From Dysgonamonadaceae bacterium (GTDB lineage: Bacteria; Bacteroidota; Bacteroidia; Bacteroidales; Azobacteroidaceae): DNA of 15,086 bases. This document shows, piece after piece, positions 13,957 through 15,086 of the stretch. Made by a program: the position numbers and the translations under genes. The notes beneath the pieces were generated by a model. That model had not been told where the DNA came from, ran no database searches, and worked only from the letters and a program-made list of their open reading frames with translations. The stretch spans positions 1 to 15,086 of the forward strand of contig JAISKG010000099.1 in the NCBI GenBank assembly GCA_031261015.1, in the 5' to 3' direction. How positions within the stretch are numbered: position 1 is the first letter of the stretch; each line of letters opens with the position of its first letter.

Positions 13957-15086
13957 ATGAATTTTGAGAACTTTTTATACATGGGACAGGAAATAGGCTT
14001 AGTTATCCTATTGTTATTCTTGTTTTTATGCGATACTTTCTGTTCCGAAAAAGGTAAAAAATATTTTCAAGGCACAGCCATCGCCGGATTCGCCTTAGTA
14101 ACTTTGTATGGCTTTTTGCCTCAATTGTGCGGCGATTCGTTCCTCACGGGCGAAGTTTTCGGCGGAATGTATGTCAGTTCTCCGTTGACGATTCTCATGA
14201 AGAACATCCTGAACGTCGCCACTTTGATTGTCTTCCTGCAAGCGCGCGAATGGTTGTCGCAAGAAGGAACAAAGCACAAGCAAGGCGAATTTTATTTTAT
14301 TACGATGGTCACTTTGCTCGGCATGTACTTGATGGTTTCGGCCGGCAATTTCATGATGTTGTATATCGGAATGGAAACGGCTTCGTTGCCTTTGGCTTGC
14401 TTGGCTGCTTTCAATAAATATCAGGAAAAATCGGCGGAAGCCGGCGTAAAATACATTCTGATCTCGGCTCTATCGTCGGGAATCATGCTGTTCGGCTTGT
14501 CTTTTTTGTACGGCGGTTTGGGCAGTTTTTATTTTGCCGACATGGCTTCGCGCGTGACGGTTTCTCCGTTGATCATTTTGGGATTTGTGTTCTTTTTCAG
14601 TGGCTTGGGATTCAAACTCTCGCTGGTTCCGTTTCATTTGTGGACAGCCGACGTTTACGAAGGCGCGCCTACGAGCGTAACCGCTTATTTATCCGTCGTA
14701 TCCAAAGGTGCAGCTGCGTTCGCTTTGATTTTTGCTTTGTATAAAGTTTTCGGCGGAATTGATGAAATATGGCATTCCATCCTTTGGGGATTGTCGGTGA
14801 TTACCATTACGTTAGGAAACTTATTTGCGATTCGCCAGAAAGACATCAAGCGATTCTTGGCTTTCTCGTCCATTTCGCAAGCCGGATACATTTTATTAGG
14901 TATCATCACGGGAACGGCGCAAGGCGTGACAGCTACCGTTTTCTACGTGCTGGTCTATGTTTTCTCCAACTTGGCCGCGTTCGGCGTGATTGCTGCGGTC
15001 GAAAACCGCTCGAAAGGCAATACCTTGATTTCGGCATTCAACGGCTTGTCCAAATCCAATCCGAAATTGGCGCTCGTCATGATGCT
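13957..15086 (+). CDS. nuoN: Complex I subunit N, 3' end beyond the window
   Basis: The frame opens at ATG 13957, 4 bases after the nuoM stop, and stays open to the right edge: 376 codons of an expected ~470-480. It encodes a third antiporter-like subunit. The sequence shows MLYIGMETASLPLACLAAFN with the helix-5 Glu, GVKYILISALSSGIMLFGLS, GLGFKLSLVPFHLWTADVYE followed by GAPTSVTAYLSVVSKGAA with the conserved Lys residues, and QKDIKRFLAFSSISQAGYIL. No frameshift or stop is seen in the visible part. Confidence 0.95.
   Translation, partial: MNFENFLYMGQEIGLVILLLFLFLCDTFCSEKGKKYFQGTAIAGFALVTLYGFLPQLCGDSFLTGEVFGGMYVSSPLTILMKNILNVATLIVFLQAREWLSQEGTKHKQGEFYFITMVTLLGMYLMVSAGNFMMLYIGMETASLPLACLAAFNKYQEKSAEAGVKYILISALSSGIMLFGLSFLYGGLGSFYFADMASRVTVSPLIILGFVFFFSGLGFKLSLVPFHLWTADVYEGAPTSVTAYLSVVSKGAAAFALIFALYKVFGGIDEIWHSILWGLSVITITLGNLFAIRQKDIKRFLAFSSISQAGYILLGIITGTAQGVTATVFYVLVYVFSNLAAFGVIAAVENRSKGNTLISAFNGLSKSNPKLALVMM

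Overview
The window comes from a member of the Bacteroidota, most likely the order Bacteroidales. Three things point there. The respiratory complex I operon has the reduced gene set nuoA-B-CD-H-I-J-K-L-M-N, with NuoC and NuoD fused and nuoE, nuoF and nuoG absent. The promoter in front of nuoA fits the Bacteroidota-specific consensus (TTTG, about 20 bases, TAnnTTTG). The left edge carries outer-membrane beta-barrel genes of a Bacteroidota type. All genes are on the plus strand. The exact genus cannot be read from the sequence.

Layout: (1) 1-2607, the 3' part of a beta-barrel protein gene, then a gene joining a ComEA-like helix-hairpin-helix region to a large predicted outer-membrane barrel. 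(2) 2612-3363, AT-rich, probably acquired DNA: a stand-alone PBECR-type phage/toxin nuclease-fold gene and a coding-like remnant without a start codon. (3) 3404-3442, the nuo promoter. (4) 3462-15086, the nuo operon, running off the right edge inside nuoN. The genes mostly overlap or lie a few bases apart, so they are probably co-transcribed. The products would form a proton-pumping complex I core: the quinone and Fe-S module (NuoB, CD, I) and the membrane arm (NuoA, H, J, K, L, M, N). There is no NADH-oxidising module, so the electron donor is probably ferredoxin, flavodoxin or another unidentified carrier.

The operon is interrupted in several places. A REP-like palindrome forms part of the nuoB 3' end and is translated. 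Between nuoCD and nuoH lies a compact element: an S23/four-helix-bundle gene enclosed by a ~31-bp inverted repeat of TTGAAA(A/G) heptads, the architecture of a 23S rRNA intervening sequence but placed inside an mRNA. Between nuoL and nuoM lies a two-gene cassette: a SatD-family protein that reads as a class III nucleotidyl-cyclase-like fold plus a C-terminal helix-turn-helix, and a DUF3307 membrane protein, preceded by a pair of mutually complementary palindromes. nuoH itself carries an in-frame TAA at a normally conserved Tyr codon, with full NuoH homology continuing in the same frame.

The most interesting points are the IVS-like element inside an essential-looking operon, the split nuoH, and the cyclase-like/membrane-protein pair. 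Everything here is read by eye; no database search or structure prediction was run.
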